64,000 nucleotides of DNA from Buchnera aphidicola (Periphyllus koelreuteriae) (GCF_039360445.1 NZ_CP134981.1:101643-165642), one strand, 5' to 3'; positions 39,588 to 50,452 are shown, numbered from the stretch's first letter. Program-made: numbers and translations. The notes: generated by a model from the letters alone, not told the origin.

Positions 39588-40799
39588 ATGTCTAAAAAGT
39601 TAATTTTAGTTTTAAATTGCGGAAGTTCTTCTTTAAAATTTTCTATTTTAAATCCTTTATCTAAAGATAAAATTATATTTGGAGTAGTTGAATGTTTATT
39701 TTTAAAAAATACTAAATTTAAATTAAATTTTTATTCTAAAAAATATAAACAAAATTTATCTGATTATACAAATCATGAAGATGCTTTAAGTTTTGTATTA
39801 AGTTTTATAAAAAAAAATTTTTTAAAATATTATAATGAAATTAATGGAATTGGTCATAGAGTAGTTCATGGAGGAATTAATATTAAAAAATCTGTTATTA
39901 TTAATAAAAAAATACTTTTAGAAATTAAAAAATATTCAATTTTTGCTCCTTTGCATAATCCTTCTAATTTAATTGGAATAAATATAGCTAAAAAATTTTT
40001 TCCTAATTTATGTAATAAAAATGTTGCTGTGTTTGATACATCATTTCATTCTACATTACCTAAACAATCTTATTTATATGCATTACCATATAAATTTTAT
40101 AAAAAATATAACATTAGACGTTATGGTGCACATGGAATTAGTCATAATTATATTCTTAATAAATGTTCAGAAATTTTAAAAAAACCTAAAAATTTATTAA
40201 ATATTATTAGTTGTCATTTAGGAAACGGATGTTCGATTACAGCAATAAAAAATGGAAAATCTATAGATACTTCTATGGGTTTAACTCCATTAGAGGGTTT
40301 AGTAATGGGTACAAGAAGCGGTGATTTAGATCCTGCTATAATATTTTTTCTTTATAAAAAACTTGGAATGAATTTAGAGAAAATAGAAGAAATTTTAACA
40401 AAAAAATCTGGTTTATTAGGAATAAGTAATAAAAGCAGTGATTGTCGTTATTTTGAAAAATATTTTAATAAAAATAAAAAAGCAACATTATCTATAAAAA
40501 TATTTTGTCATAGATTAGTAAAATATATTGGTTCATATAGCGTCTTAATGAATAATAAATTAGATGCTATTATTTTTACTGGTGGAATTGGTGAAAATTC
40601 TTGTTTAGTTCGACAAATAGTAGTTTCTAAATTAAATATATTAGGTTTTTATATAGATGAATTTTTAAATTCTTCGATTAAAAAACAAAATAATTATTTT
40701 ATAAATAAAAAAAAATCTCATTCTATATTAGTTATACCAACAAATGAAGAACTTTTTATTGCTATAGAAACTCAAAAATTAATTAAATATATTAAATAA
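39588..40799 (+). CDS. ackA: Acetate kinase
   Basis: Interconverts acetyl phosphate plus ADP and acetate plus ATP. The 403-residue product (E. coli 400) begins MSKKLILVLNCGSSSLKFSI. It has VVHGGINIKKS near residue 89, AVFDTSFHSTLP with the catalytic Asp near residue 148, SCHLGNGCSITAIKNGKSID near residue 206, MGTRSGDLDP near residue 238 and FTGGIGENS near residue 333. All ASKHA-fold active-site parts are present. It is followed after 39 bases by pta, giving substrate-level ATP from acetyl-CoA. Confidence 0.98.
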   Translation: MSKKLILVLNCGSSSLKFSILNPLSKDKIIFGVVECLFLKNTKFKLNFYSKKYKQNLSDYTNHEDALSFVLSFIKKNFLKYYNEINGIGHRVVHGGINIKKSVIINKKILLEIKKYSIFAPLHNPSNLIGINIAKKFFPNLCNKNVAVFDTSFHSTLPKQSYLYALPYKFYKKYNIRRYGAHGISHNYILNKCSEILKKPKNLLNIISCHLGNGCSITAIKNGKSIDTSMGLTPLEGLVMGTRSGDLDPAIIFFLYKKLGMNLEKIEEILTKKSGLLGISNKSSDCRYFEKYFNKNKKATLSIKIFCHRLVKYIGSYSVLMNNKLDAIIFTGGIGENSCLVRQIVVSKLNILGFYIDEFLNSSIKKQNNYFINKKKSHSILVIPTNEELFIAIETQKLIKYIK

Positions 40800-40838
40800 T
40801 AAAAATTTTAATTTTTTAAAATTTTAAGGATAGTTTTT

Positions 40839-42959
40839 ATGGTTCGTAAAATCATTTTAATTCCGATAGGAAAAAACAAAAATTTAACTTCTTTTATTTT
40901 AAATTTATCTAATATTTTTATAAAAAATAATAAAAATTTTAGTTTTTTTAATCCTTTTATAGAAACACAATCTAATTTAAAACAAAATATTAAAAATTCT
41001 TCTTATTATTTAAAAAAAAAAAATAAATTTATAAATTTTATAAAACCACTTTTTATAAAGAATTTTTCTATATTATTAAAAAAAAAAAATTATTCTTTAT
41101 ATTTAGAAAAATTACTTGATAATTATTATTTATATAATAATAAAAAAATTGTTTTAATTGAAGGAATTCAATTTCATCAAGATATTTCTATTAATTTTTT
41201 TAATCAATTAAATTTAGATATTGCTAGAATTTTAAATGCAGAAATAATTTTTATTATTACTCCTGAAAATGATTTTTTTGAAGATTTAAAATATAAATTT
41301 CATTTTATAAAAAATTTTTTTTTAAAAAATAATTGTTTTAAAGTTTTAGGAGTGTTTATTAATTCATATAATAAAATAAAATTAAATCATATAAGTCATA
41401 CGAATAAGTTATTGTCTTATAATAATAAAAAAAAAATATATAAATTAAAAAATTTTATTTATAAAAATATTTTAATATTAGGAATGTTTTATAAATACAA
41501 ATATTATTTTTCTATAAAATTAGAAAAATTAATAAGTTTTTTAAATGCTAAAATTTTATTTTACAAAAAAAAAAATACAAAAATTAATTATATAGTTTTT
41601 TTTTCTAATCAAAATATTAATGAAATTTATAATTTTAAAAAAAATGTATTATTAATTATATCTTTTAATTATTTTGATAATTTTAAAAAAATTCTTTTTT
41701 TAAAAAAAAAATATATTCAATGTTCTTTATTATTTATTGGAAATAATAAATCTTTTTTTATTCATAGTAGAATTTATAAAAGATTAAAAAAAAATGGAAT
41801 TTCAATATTTTTTTTAAATATTAATTTATTTAATTTATTATATTATTTACATCAAATTAATTATTTATATCATAAAAAATGTAAAAAAAAAGAATACAAA
41901 AAAAATTCTTTTATTTTATTTTCTAATATAAATTCTATTTTTTTAAGTAAAAAAAATAAAGTTAAAAAATTTTCTTCATATAAATTTTTATATAAATTAA
42001 AAAAATTATCAAAAAAACAAAAAAAAATAATTATTTTACCTGAAGGAGAAAATCTGAAAATAATTAAAGCTGCATATTTATGTCATAAATTTAATATTTG
42101 CAATTGTTTGCTTATTGGAAATTTAAATGAAATTCATAAAAAATTTTTTCTTTTAGGATTGTCTATTCCTAAAAATTTAAAAATATATGACCCTAAAGAT
42201 ATTAGTAAAAATTATATAAAAATTTGTAAAAAAACATATAATAATTTAATTATATATGATTATAAAAAATTTTTAGAAAAAAATACTATTATTTTATCTA
42301 TGTTTATTTTAATGAATACAGTTAAATTTCATGGCATAGTAGCTGGAATTGAGAATACAACCGCTAATGTTATTCGACCTGCTTTAAAAATAGTAAAAAT
42401 GAAAAAAAATATAAATTTAATTTCATCTATATTTTTTATGTTATTTCCAGATAAAGTTTTTATTTATGGAGATTGCGCTATTAATCCTAATCCTAATGAA
42501 ATAGATTTATCTGAGATTGCCATACAATCTGCAGATTCTGCACAAATTTTTGGAATTACTCCAAAAATTGCTATGTTATCGTATTCTACAAATAATTCTG
42601 GATCAGGTTTAATGGTAGATAAAATTAGAATAGCAACTGAATTAGTTAAAAAAAAACGTCCTGATTTAATTATTGAAGGTCCAATTCAGTATGATGCTGC
42701 AATTGATAAAAATATTTCTAAAATAAAATTTTCTAAATCTATAATTTCAGGAGATGCAAATATTTTTATTTTTCCTGATTTAAATAGTGGAAACATTACA
42801 TATAAAGCAGTTCAAAGATCATGTTCAATATTTTCTTTAGGCCCAATGATTCAGGGTTTAAAAAAACCAGTCAATGATTTATCAAGAGGAGCATCAACCG
42901 AAGATATATTATATACTATTGCTTTAACTGTAATTCAATCTATTGATAATAATTTTTAA
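40839..42959 (+). CDS. pta: Phosphate acetyltransferase
   Basis: Converts acetyl-CoA and phosphate to acetyl phosphate. The 706-residue product (E. coli 714) has the three-part long Pta form. An N-terminal nucleotide-binding-like domain (1 to about 215) has IILIPIGKNKNLTSF and LIEGIQFHQDISINFFNQLN. A weakly conserved DRTGG-like middle part follows. The catalytic PTA domain (about 385-706) holds LPEGENLKIIKAA, GIVAGIENTTANVIRPALKI, SSIFFMLFPDKVFIYGDCAI and SGDANIFIFPDLNSGN. The N-terminal part is eroded into Lys/Asn/Ile-rich sequence, while the catalytic part is well kept. It converges on yfaE with only 5 bases between stops. Confidence 0.96.
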   Translation: MVRKIILIPIGKNKNLTSFILNLSNIFIKNNKNFSFFNPFIETQSNLKQNIKNSSYYLKKKNKFINFIKPLFIKNFSILLKKKNYSLYLEKLLDNYYLYNNKKIVLIEGIQFHQDISINFFNQLNLDIARILNAEIIFIITPENDFFEDLKYKFHFIKNFFLKNNCFKVLGVFINSYNKIKLNHISHTNKLLSYNNKKKIYKLKNFIYKNILILGMFYKYKYYFSIKLEKLISFLNAKILFYKKKNTKINYIVFFSNQNINEIYNFKKNVLLIISFNYFDNFKKILFLKKKYIQCSLLFIGNNKSFFIHSRIYKRLKKNGISIFFLNINLFNLLYYLHQINYLYHKKCKKKEYKKNSFILFSNINSIFLSKKNKVKKFSSYKFLYKLKKLSKKQKKIIILPEGENLKIIKAAYLCHKFNICNCLLIGNLNEIHKKFFLLGLSIPKNLKIYDPKDISKNYIKICKKTYNNLIIYDYKKFLEKNTIILSMFILMNTVKFHGIVAGIENTTANVIRPALKIVKMKKNINLISSIFFMLFPDKVFIYGDCAINPNPNEIDLSEIAIQSADSAQIFGITPKIAMLSYSTNNSGSGLMVDKIRIATELVKKKRPDLIIEGPIQYDAAIDKNISKIKFSKSIISGDANIFIFPDLNSGNITYKAVQRSCSIFSLGPMIQGLKKPVNDLSRGASTEDILYTIALTVIQSIDNNF

Positions 42960-42964
42960 ATTTT

Positions 42965-43228
42965 TTATATTTTTATTTTTATATTACTATCAACTATACA
43001 ACAACAAGAAAGTATTTCATTCTTTTGCAAAGAAGCTAAAGTATATTTTTTTAAGTAGTATACTTTTCCTTGAATCAAAATTATTCTACATGTTCCGCAA
43101 TAGCCTTCTTTGCATTGGTAATCTATTGGTATATTATTTTTTATAAGTATTTTTAATAATGAAATTTTATTTTTTGTATATATAACTTTATAATTTTTAT
43201 TTTTTATAATTATTTTATTTTTTTTCAT
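42965..43228 (-). CDS. yfaE: [2Fe-2S] ferredoxin YfaE for ribonucleotide reductase
   Basis: Small plant-type ferredoxin that maintains the diferric-tyrosyl cofactor of NrdB. The 87-residue product (E. coli 84) has the cluster motif DYQCKEGYCGTCRI (CxxxxCxxC) and a late LSCCCIVDSN supplying the fourth cysteine. Its start codon adjoins the nrdB stop, forming nrdA-nrdB-yfaE as in E. coli. It converges on pta. Confidence 0.93.
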   Translation of the reverse strand: MKKNKIIIKNKNYKVIYTKNKISLLKILIKNNIPIDYQCKEGYCGTCRIILIQGKVYYLKKYTLASLQKNEILSCCCIVDSNIKIKI

Positions 43229-44356
43229 TTATAATTTAAAATTTTTAAATAAATTTGATGATATATCAGAATCAATTTGACCAACTAAATAAGATGTTGT
43301 TTCTGTTTCTTGTGGAGCATTTTGTACATTTTCAGAAATTAACCAAGAATTTATCCAAGGAATTGGATTAGAATAGATTTTAAAATAAGGTTCAAATCCA
43401 ATAGCTTTCATTCGAATATTCGTTATATATTCAATATATTGACATAAAATTTCTTTATTTAAACCTAATATTGATCCATTTTTAAATAAATATTTTGACC
43501 ATTCTTTTTCTTGTGTAGCAACAGTTATAAATATTTTATATGCTTCTTTTTTGTATTTTGAACTGATTTCAATCATTCCTTCAGTTTTTTTTGTATGTAA
43601 TATATTAATAATATGTTGAGTACTTGTAAGATGCAAAGCTTCATCTCTTGCAATTAATTTAATAATTTTTGCGTTTCCTTCCATAATTTCTCGTTCTGCA
43701 AATGAAAAAGAACAAGCAAAACTTACATAAAATCTAATTGCTTCTAAAGCATTTACACTAATTAAGCATAAATACAACATTTTTTTAATTTTTTTTAAAT
43801 TAATTTTTTTTTCTTTATTATTAATGATATGTTTTCCTTCTCCAAAGATATTCCAATAATATGTTAATTCTATTAATTTATCATAATATTTAGAAATATC
43901 TTGAGCTCTTTTTAAAATATTTTTATTATCAATTATATTTTGAAATATTTTATCTGGAAAATTAGTAATATTTCTAATAATATGAGTATAAGATCTAGAA
44001 TGAATAGTTTCTGAAAAAGACCATGTTTCAATCCATGTTTCTAATTCTGGTATTGAAGTAATAGGTAAAAAAGCAATATTTGGGCTTCTTCCTTGTATAG
44101 AATCTAATAAAGTTTGATATTGTAAATTACTTATAAAGATATGTTTTTCATTTTTAGATAATTTTTTAAAATCAATTCTATCTTTAGATAAATCAATTTC
44201 TTCTGGTCTCCAAAAAAAAGATAGTTGTTTTTCTATTATTTTTTCAAAAATAATATATTTTTGTTGATCGTATCTTGATATATTAACAGATTGTCCAAAA
44301 AACATTGGTTCTTTGAGTTGATTATTTTTTTTTTTAGAAAAAGTACTAAATTTCAT
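43229..44356 (-). CDS. nrdB: Ribonucleoside-diphosphate reductase class Ia, beta subunit
   Basis: R2 subunit that houses the diiron centre and stable tyrosyl radical for reducing ribonucleotides to deoxyribonucleotides. The 375-residue product (E. coli 376) has [12 protein letters not shown] (first Asp ligand region), [34 protein letters not shown] with Glu/His ligands and the radical Tyr, [19 protein letters not shown], and [17 protein letters not shown]. The C-terminal tail is the usual flexible docking peptide. It lies 23 bases after nrdA and abuts yfaE. Confidence 0.98.
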   Translation of the reverse strand: MKFSTFSKKKNNQLKEPMFFGQSVNISRYDQQKYIIFEKIIEKQLSFFWRPEEIDLSKDRIDFKKLSKNEKHIFISNLQYQTLLDSIQGRSPNIAFLPITSIPELETWIETWSFSETIHSRSYTHIIRNITNFPDKIFQNIIDNKNILKRAQDISKYYDKLIELTYYWNIFGEGKHIINNKEKKINLKKIKKMLYLCLISVNALEAIRFYVSFACSFSFAEREIMEGNAKIIKLIARDEALHLTSTQHIINILHTKKTEGMIEISSKYKKEAYKIFITVATQEKEWSKYLFKNGSILGLNKEILCQYIEYITNIRMKAIGFEPYFKIYSNPIPWINSWLISENVQNAPQETETTSYLVGQIDSDISSNLFKNFKL

Positions 44357-44379
44357 TTTTTCCTACTTAATTTATTTTT

Positions 44380-46665
44380 TTAAATAAAACATGCTCCATT
44401 ATCACAGTTTAAATTATTATTTTTTTTTAATAATGATTTTTTAAAAATTTTAGATTCATCTTTTGTATTTTGATAATATAAAGTTTTTAAACCAAATTTA
44501 TATGCTATAAGTAAGTCATGTATAAGTTGTTTTATTGGTATTTTTTCATTTAAAAATTTTTTTGGATCATAATTTGTATTTGTTGAAATAGACTGATCAA
44601 TAAATTTTTGAATAATTCCTGATAATTGTAAATACCCTATGTTATTTGGCATATCCCAAAGTAATTCATAATATGATTTTAATTTATTATATTTTGGTAC
44701 AATTTGTTTTAAAATTCCATCTTTTGAAGCTTTTATACTCATAAATCCTCTAGGTGGTTCTATTCCATTTGTTGCATTTGAAATTTGAGAAGATGTTTCT
44801 GATGGCATTTGAGCTGATAAAGTTGAATTTCTTAATCCATATTTTATTATTTTTTTTCTTAATTTTTCCCAATTTAAATGTAATGGTTCAGAACATATTA
44901 AATCAATATCTTTTTTATATGTATCTATTGGTAATATTCCTTTTGAATAATTCGTATCATTAAAGAATTTACATTTTCCTTTTTCTTTTGCTAATTTATA
45001 TGATGATTTTAAAAGATAATATTGAATTGCTTCAAATGTTTGATGAGTTAAGTTATTAGCGCTTCCATCTGAATATCGAACTTTATTTTTTGCTAAATAA
45101 TAGGCAAAATTTATTACTCCAATTCCTAATGATCTTCTATTATGTGCACTTTTTTTAGCGGAAACGATTGGATACTCTTGATAATCTAATATTTCATCTA
45201 AAGCTCTAACAATTAAATTTGAAATGTTATAAATTTCTTTTAATGATTTTATTTTTCCTAAATTAATAGCAGATAATGTACAAAGAGCAATTTCTCCGTT
45301 TTTATCATTAATATTATTAATTGGTTTAGTAGGTAATGTGATTTCTAAACATAAATTAGATTGTTTTATTGGTGCTTTTTTTGGATTAAATGCACTATGT
45401 GAATTACAATGATCAACATTTTGTATATAAATTCTTCCTGTAGAAGTTCTTTCTTTTAATATTAATGCAAATAAATCTAATGCTTTTATTTTTTTTTTTC
45501 TAATATTTTTATTATTTTCATATTTTATATAAAGATTTTTAAATTTTTTTTGATTTGAAAAAAAATATTTATATAGATTTGGTACATCTGATGGACTAAA
45601 TAATGTTATTTTTTTTTCTAAAATCATTCTTTTATACATTAATTTATTAATTTGTACAGTATAATCCATATGTCTAATTCTATTTTCTTCAATTCCTCTA
45701 TTATTTTTAAGAACAATTAAATTTTCAATTTCTAAATGCCAAATTGGATAAAATAACGTTGCTGACCCACCCCTTACACCTCCTTGAGAACAAGATTTTA
45801 CTGCTGTTTGAAAATGTTTATAGAAGGGTATGCATCCTGTATGAAATGCTTCTCCATTTCTAATAGGGCTACCAATAGCTCTTATTTTTCCTGCATTAAT
45901 TCCTATTCCTGCTCTTCTAGAAACATATTTTATAATTGCATTTGCTGTGGCATTAATTGAATTTAAATTATCATCACATTCAATTAATACACAAGAACTA
46001 AATTGTCTCATTGGGGTTCTTACTCCAGCCATAATAGGTGTAGGTAAAGATATTTTAAATTTTGATATAGAATTATAAAATTTTTTAACATATTTTAATC
46101 TTTTATATTTTGGATATTTTATAAAAATACATGCAGAAATTAGAATGTATAAAAATTGAGCAGTTTCATATATTTTTCCTGTAATTCTATTTTTTATTAG
46201 ATATTTTCCTTCCATTTGTTTAACTGCTGCATATGAAAAATTCATATCTCTTGTATGATCAATAAAATTATTCATTTTTTTAAATTCTTTTTTAGAATAC
46301 ATAGTTAATAAATTTTTATCATATTTTTTTTTTTTAACCATTCTTTTTACATGTTGATACAATTTTGGTGGATGAAATTTTCCATATACTTTTTTTCTTA
46401 AATGAAAGATAGCTAATCTTGCTGATAGATATTGATAATCTGTATTTTTTATAGAAATTAAATCTGATGCTGATTTTATAATAGTTTCATGAATTTTAAT
46501 TGTTGTAATTCCATTATAAAACTGTATTCTTGATTTAAGTTCTACTTCTGAAATAGAAATTTTTTTTAATCCTTTTGATGCCCAATTTAATACTTTATGA
46601 ATTTTTTCTAAATTAAGTTTTTCTTTTTTTCCATTTCTTTTTATGACATACAATTTTTCTTTCAT
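44380..46665 (-). CDS. nrdA: Ribonucleoside-diphosphate reductase class Ia, alpha subunit
   Basis: R1 subunit with the active site and allosteric sites of class Ia RNR. The 761-residue product equals the E. coli length. It begins with an ATP-cone-like KRNGKKEKLNLEKIHKVLNW. Active-site segments are MRQFSSCVLIECDDNLNSIN, RAGIGINAGKIRAIGSPIRN, QSNLCLEITLPTKP and LSAINLGKI. The C-terminus NCDNGACFI keeps the redox Cys pair that relays electrons. With nrdB and yfaE it supplies dNTPs. It lies 112 bases after gyrA on the same strand. Confidence 0.98.
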   Translation of the reverse strand: MKEKLYVIKRNGKKEKLNLEKIHKVLNWASKGLKKISISEVELKSRIQFYNGITTIKIHETIIKSASDLISIKNTDYQYLSARLAIFHLRKKVYGKFHPPKLYQHVKRMVKKKKYDKNLLTMYSKKEFKKMNNFIDHTRDMNFSYAAVKQMEGKYLIKNRITGKIYETAQFLYILISACIFIKYPKYKRLKYVKKFYNSISKFKISLPTPIMAGVRTPMRQFSSCVLIECDDNLNSINATANAIIKYVSRRAGIGINAGKIRAIGSPIRNGEAFHTGCIPFYKHFQTAVKSCSQGGVRGGSATLFYPIWHLEIENLIVLKNNRGIEENRIRHMDYTVQINKLMYKRMILEKKITLFSPSDVPNLYKYFFSNQKKFKNLYIKYENNKNIRKKKIKALDLFALILKERTSTGRIYIQNVDHCNSHSAFNPKKAPIKQSNLCLEITLPTKPINNINDKNGEIALCTLSAINLGKIKSLKEIYNISNLIVRALDEILDYQEYPIVSAKKSAHNRRSLGIGVINFAYYLAKNKVRYSDGSANNLTHQTFEAIQYYLLKSSYKLAKEKGKCKFFNDTNYSKGILPIDTYKKDIDLICSEPLHLNWEKLRKKIIKYGLRNSTLSAQMPSETSSQISNATNGIEPPRGFMSIKASKDGILKQIVPKYNKLKSYYELLWDMPNNIGYLQLSGIIQKFIDQSISTNTNYDPKKFLNEKIPIKQLIHDLLIAYKFGLKTLYYQNTKDESKIFKKSLLKKNNNLNCDNGACFI

Positions 46666-46777
46666 GTCAAATTTTACCTATTTAAAAAATTTTTTTTAAT
46701 ATAAATTATTTTTTAAATTTTATTTTTATAAAAATTTTATTGGATATAATATGATTTTTTTTATTATATGTATGTTT

Positions 46778-49294
46778 TTATATAAGATCTTCTTGAATTT
46801 TTTGTAATCCAACAACTTTTTCTTTTTTGAACATTCTTATTAATATTACACCTTGTGTATTTCTTTTTAAAATATTAATTTCAGATACTCGAGTTCTAAC
46901 TAATTTTCCAGAATTTGTAATTATAATTATTTGATTATTTTGATTAACTTGAATAGCTTTTACAACTGATTTATTTTTTTTAGTAATTTTTATTGAAATG
47001 ACTCCTTTTGTAGATCTAGATTTTATTGGAAATTCTTTTATTTTTGTTCTTTTTCCATATCCTTTTTTAGTTATTACTAAAATTTCTCCTTTTTTTTTAG
47101 GAATAATTAATGAAACAACTTTGTCTTTTTTTTTTATTTTAATTCCTTTTACACCTGTTGCTGTTCTTCCCATAGATCTTACATATTTTTCTGAAAATTG
47201 AACAACTTTTCCTTTAGAAGTAAACAACATAATATTATCATTTCCACTAGTTAAAGATACTCCAATTAATTTATCATTTTTTTTTAAATGAAGAGCAATA
47301 ATTCCTTTATTTCTTGGATTTTTAAATTTTTTTAAAGAAGTTTTTTTAACTATTCCTAAAGAAGTTGCCATAAATATATTTTTTTTATCTTGATATTTAT
47401 TTAAAGGTAAAATTGCTGTTATTCGTTCTTTTACATTTAATGGTAATAAATTAACTATTGGTTTTCCTCGTGAATGACGACTAGCTTCTGGTAATTGGTA
47501 TATTTTCATCCAATATATAATTCCTTTGCTTGAAAAACATAATATTGTATCATGGGTATTTGCTATTAATAGGTTTTCTATATAATCTTCTTTTTTCATT
47601 TTTGCTGCATATTTTCCTTTTCCTCCTCTTTTTTGAGCTTCATATTCTGTTATAGGTTGGTATTTTACATATCCAGAATGTGATAAAGTTACTACTACGT
47701 CTTCAGAAGGAATAATATCTTTAATATTTATGTTTGATTTTTTGTTTATAATTTCTGTTTTTCTTTTATCACCAAAATTTTTTTTAATTAATTTTAATTC
47801 TGATTCTATTACTTTAATCATTTTATTATGGTCATTTAATATATTTTCTAAATATATTATTTTTTTTTTAATTTTTTTATATTGAACAATTATTTTTTTA
47901 TTTTCTAAATTTGTTAAACTATTTAATTTTGTATTTAATATTTTATTTACTTGTTTATCTGAAAAAATATATTTTTTATGTTTTATTTTATTTTTATTTT
48001 TATTTTTATTTTCTTTATTAATTAATTTTTGTGTAAAATTAGTAATATTCCATTTTTGAGATAATAAAGATATTTTTGCTTCTTTTGTTTTTTTTGAATT
48101 TTTAATATAAAATATAATTTTATCTATATTTTCTAATGCTACAGTTAAACCTTCTAATAAAATCATTTTTTTTTTATATTTTTTGTAATTAAAAATACAT
48201 CTTTTGGTAACAATTTCTTTTCGATGATAAATAAAAGATTTTATTATATTTTTTAAATTTAATAATTTTGGTTTTCCTTTATATAATGCAACCATATTTA
48301 TTCCAAATGAAACTTGTAAAGATGTTAATAAATATAATTGATTTAAAATAATTTCAGAAATAAATTCTTTTTTAATTTCAATTACTATTCTCATTCCGTC
48401 TTTATCACTTTCATCTCTTAAAGCAGAAATACCATCTATTTTTTTTTCTTTTACTAAGTTAGCAATTTTTTCTATTAGTTTTGCTTTATTTGTTTGATAT
48501 GGTAATTGATATATTATTATAGATTTTTTTTTTGTTTTTATATTATTTTCAATTTTAATTCTTGCTCGAATATATATTGTTCCTTTTCCTGTTTTATATG
48601 CTTTTTTTATTCCAGATTTTCCATTTATAATTCCAAATGTAGGAAAATCAGGACCTGGAATATATTTCATTAAGTTTTTTAAACTAATTTTTGGATTTTT
48701 TATATATTTTAAACAAGCATTAATTGTTTCATTTAAATTATGTGGAGGAATATTTGTAGCCATTCCAACCGCAATTCCAGATGATCCATTTATTAATAAA
48801 TTAGGTATTTCTGCTGGTAAAATTTCTGGTATTTTTTCAGATCCATCATAATTTTTTACAAATTTTACTGTATTTTTATCTAAATCATTTAATAAAGTAT
48901 GTGCTATTTTTGACATTCTAATTTCTGTATATCTCATTGCTGCTGGTGAATCTCCATCAATTGATCCAAAATTTCCTTGTCCATCAATTAATATATATCT
49001 TAATGAAAAAAATTGAGCCATACGTACAATAGAGTCGTAAACTGCTGTATCACCATGAGGATGATATTTTCCAATTACATCTCCTACAATTCGTGCTGAT
49101 TTTTTATAAGGTTTATTCCATTTATTATTTAATATATGCATTGCAAAAAGTATTCTTCTATGAACTGGTTTTAACCCATCACGTACATCTGGAAGGGCTC
49201 TTCCAATAATAACTGACATTGCATAATCTAAATAAGAATTTTTTAATTCTTTTTCTATTTCTATTTCTATTATTTCTTTTGCAAATATATTCAT
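46778..49294 (-). CDS. gyrA: DNA gyrase subunit A
   Basis: Breakage-reunion subunit of gyrase. The 838-residue product (E. coli 875) opens with [19 protein letters not shown]. It has the winged-helix [20 protein letters not shown] (quinolone region), [11 protein letters not shown] with the catalytic Tyr near residue 122, and the GyrA box QKRGGKG near residue 560 that starts the DNA-wrapping pinwheel, so it is gyrase and not topoisomerase IV. The protein ends shortly after the sixth blade at [13 protein letters not shown] and lacks the acidic C-terminal tail of E. coli GyrA. A sigma-70-like promoter lies upstream. Confidence 0.97.
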   Translation of the reverse strand: MNIFAKEIIEIEIEKELKNSYLDYAMSVIIGRALPDVRDGLKPVHRRILFAMHILNNKWNKPYKKSARIVGDVIGKYHPHGDTAVYDSIVRMAQFFSLRYILIDGQGNFGSIDGDSPAAMRYTEIRMSKIAHTLLNDLDKNTVKFVKNYDGSEKIPEILPAEIPNLLINGSSGIAVGMATNIPPHNLNETINACLKYIKNPKISLKNLMKYIPGPDFPTFGIINGKSGIKKAYKTGKGTIYIRARIKIENNIKTKKKSIIIYQLPYQTNKAKLIEKIANLVKEKKIDGISALRDESDKDGMRIVIEIKKEFISEIILNQLYLLTSLQVSFGINMVALYKGKPKLLNLKNIIKSFIYHRKEIVTKRCIFNYKKYKKKMILLEGLTVALENIDKIIFYIKNSKKTKEAKISLLSQKWNITNFTQKLINKENKNKNKNKIKHKKYIFSDKQVNKILNTKLNSLTNLENKKIIVQYKKIKKKIIYLENILNDHNKMIKVIESELKLIKKNFGDKRKTEIINKKSNINIKDIIPSEDVVVTLSHSGYVKYQPITEYEAQKRGGKGKYAAKMKKEDYIENLLIANTHDTILCFSSKGIIYWMKIYQLPEASRHSRGKPIVNLLPLNVKERITAILPLNKYQDKKNIFMATSLGIVKKTSLKKFKNPRNKGIIALHLKKNDKLIGVSLTSGNDNIMLFTSKGKVVQFSEKYVRSMGRTATGVKGIKIKKKDKVVSLIIPKKKGEILVITKKGYGKRTKIKEFPIKSRSTKGVISIKITKKNKSVVKAIQVNQNNQIIIITNSGKLVRTRVSEINILKRNTQGVILIRMFKKEKVVGLQKIQEDLI

Positions 49295-49344
49295 GAAATT
49301 ACTTCTCTTGTTTAAAATTTGTAACCTTAAATATTTTTTTTATA

Positions 49345-49373
49345 ATTATAACATATTGAATTGATTCGGTGAA
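49345..49373 (-). promoter_or_regulatory. Putative sigma-70 promoter of gyrA with -35 inside a small palindrome
   Basis: On the minus strand, TTCACC (49368-49373) and TATAAT (49345-49350) are separated by 17 bases, 51 bases upstream of the gyrA ATG. The -35 box lies within GATTCACCGAATC (49363-49375), a 5-base inverted repeat around ACC. Consensus spacing and a perfect -10 support a promoter, but perfect -10 boxes are common by chance in DNA this A/T-rich. Confidence 0.5.
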
Positions 49374-49557
49374 TCTTGTAAAAAAATATAATTTTTTTTT
49401 TAAAATAATAAAATTATAAAGTATTTTTTTGAAATAAAAATAGAATTTTACTATTTTTGTAATTTATTTTAAAATGTTTAAAACATTTATATTTTTTATT
49501 TAAAATTTTTTAACATATTAATAAATTTTAAAAAAAAATAATGAATTAAAGGAATGT

Positions 49558-50370
49558 ATGAATACTCAAGAAAAAACTTTAATAATAGATTTATTTAAAA
49601 GATTAAAAAAAGCTGAAAAAAATTCATTAAAAAGAGATAAAGAAGCAGAAAATTTAATAAAAAAATATATGATTAATCAGTCTAATTCTGTATATTACAT
49701 GATTCAAACAATTTTGGTTCAAGAATTAGCGATAAAAAATTTAAATATTTCTATACAAAATTTACAAAAAAAAAATAATTTATTAAAAAATTTAAAATAT
49801 AAAAAAAGTTTTTTATCTGGATTATTAGATAAATATGTTCCATCTTCAAATAAAAAAAATTTAAATGTTAATAATAATTTTAAAGAGAATGTTACAAATG
49901 ATATAAACAGAAATAACGAACAATTGAATACAAATTATAATGATAATTTTAAGAATAATATGGGAGGAGGTAATAGTTTTTTAGGAAATGCTTTACAAAC
50001 TGCAACGGGAGTAGCTAGTGGTATGATTGTTGGAAATATTTTAATGAATTTGTTTAATAGAAAAAATGAAGAAATTTTTGATTATTCAAATAATAATTTT
50101 ATTTTAGAAGATTTAGATAATGTAAATAATTCTAACTTTAAAGATGAATTAACAAATTCTAATGAATTATTAAATGAAATTAAAAATGATCAAAATAATT
50201 TAGAAAATTTTCAAGACAATGAAAATTATTTTAAAAATGACAATATTTTAGAAAAAGAAGATGAAGATTTAAATAATAAAATAGATGATCAAGAAGATTA
50301 TAAATATAATATTTTAAATGATGAAAACATCTTAGATAACAATATTGAAGATTATGATAATAATGATTAA
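49558..50370 (+). CDS. DUF2076-like protein with acidic Asn-rich tail
   Basis: Homologue, as I judge it, of an uncharacterised Buchnera protein next to gyrA/ahpC and of the DUF2076 family; function unknown. The 270-residue product has an N-terminal helical part (1 to about 95, MNTQEKTLIIDLFKRLKKAE..., AENLIKKYM, YYMIQTILVQELAI). A Gly/Ala-rich segment at about 136-170 (NMGGGNSFLGNALQTATGVA, GMIVGNILMNLF) is typical of the family. A tail from about 175 is dominated by Asp, Glu and Asn and is probably disordered. No signal peptide is evident. It is followed by a clear terminator. Confidence 0.75.
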   Translation: MNTQEKTLIIDLFKRLKKAEKNSLKRDKEAENLIKKYMINQSNSVYYMIQTILVQELAIKNLNISIQNLQKKNNLLKNLKYKKSFLSGLLDKYVPSSNKKNLNVNNNFKENVTNDINRNNEQLNTNYNDNFKNNMGGGNSFLGNALQTATGVASGMIVGNILMNLFNRKNEEIFDYSNNNFILEDLDNVNNSNFKDELTNSNELLNEIKNDQNNLENFQDNENYFKNDNILEKEDEDLNNKIDDQEDYKYNILNDENILDNNIEDYDNND

Positions 50371-50452
50371 TTTTTTTTTAAATATTCTTTAATTTTTTAT
50401 TATTAATATTTTTATTTAAATTTTTTATAAAAATATTTTAAAAATTTTTAAT

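Noticed and set aside
42943-43146. Plus-strand frame of 67 codons after pta
   Set aside because: It overlaps the end of pta and is antisense to the yfaE ferredoxin with its intact cysteine motif.
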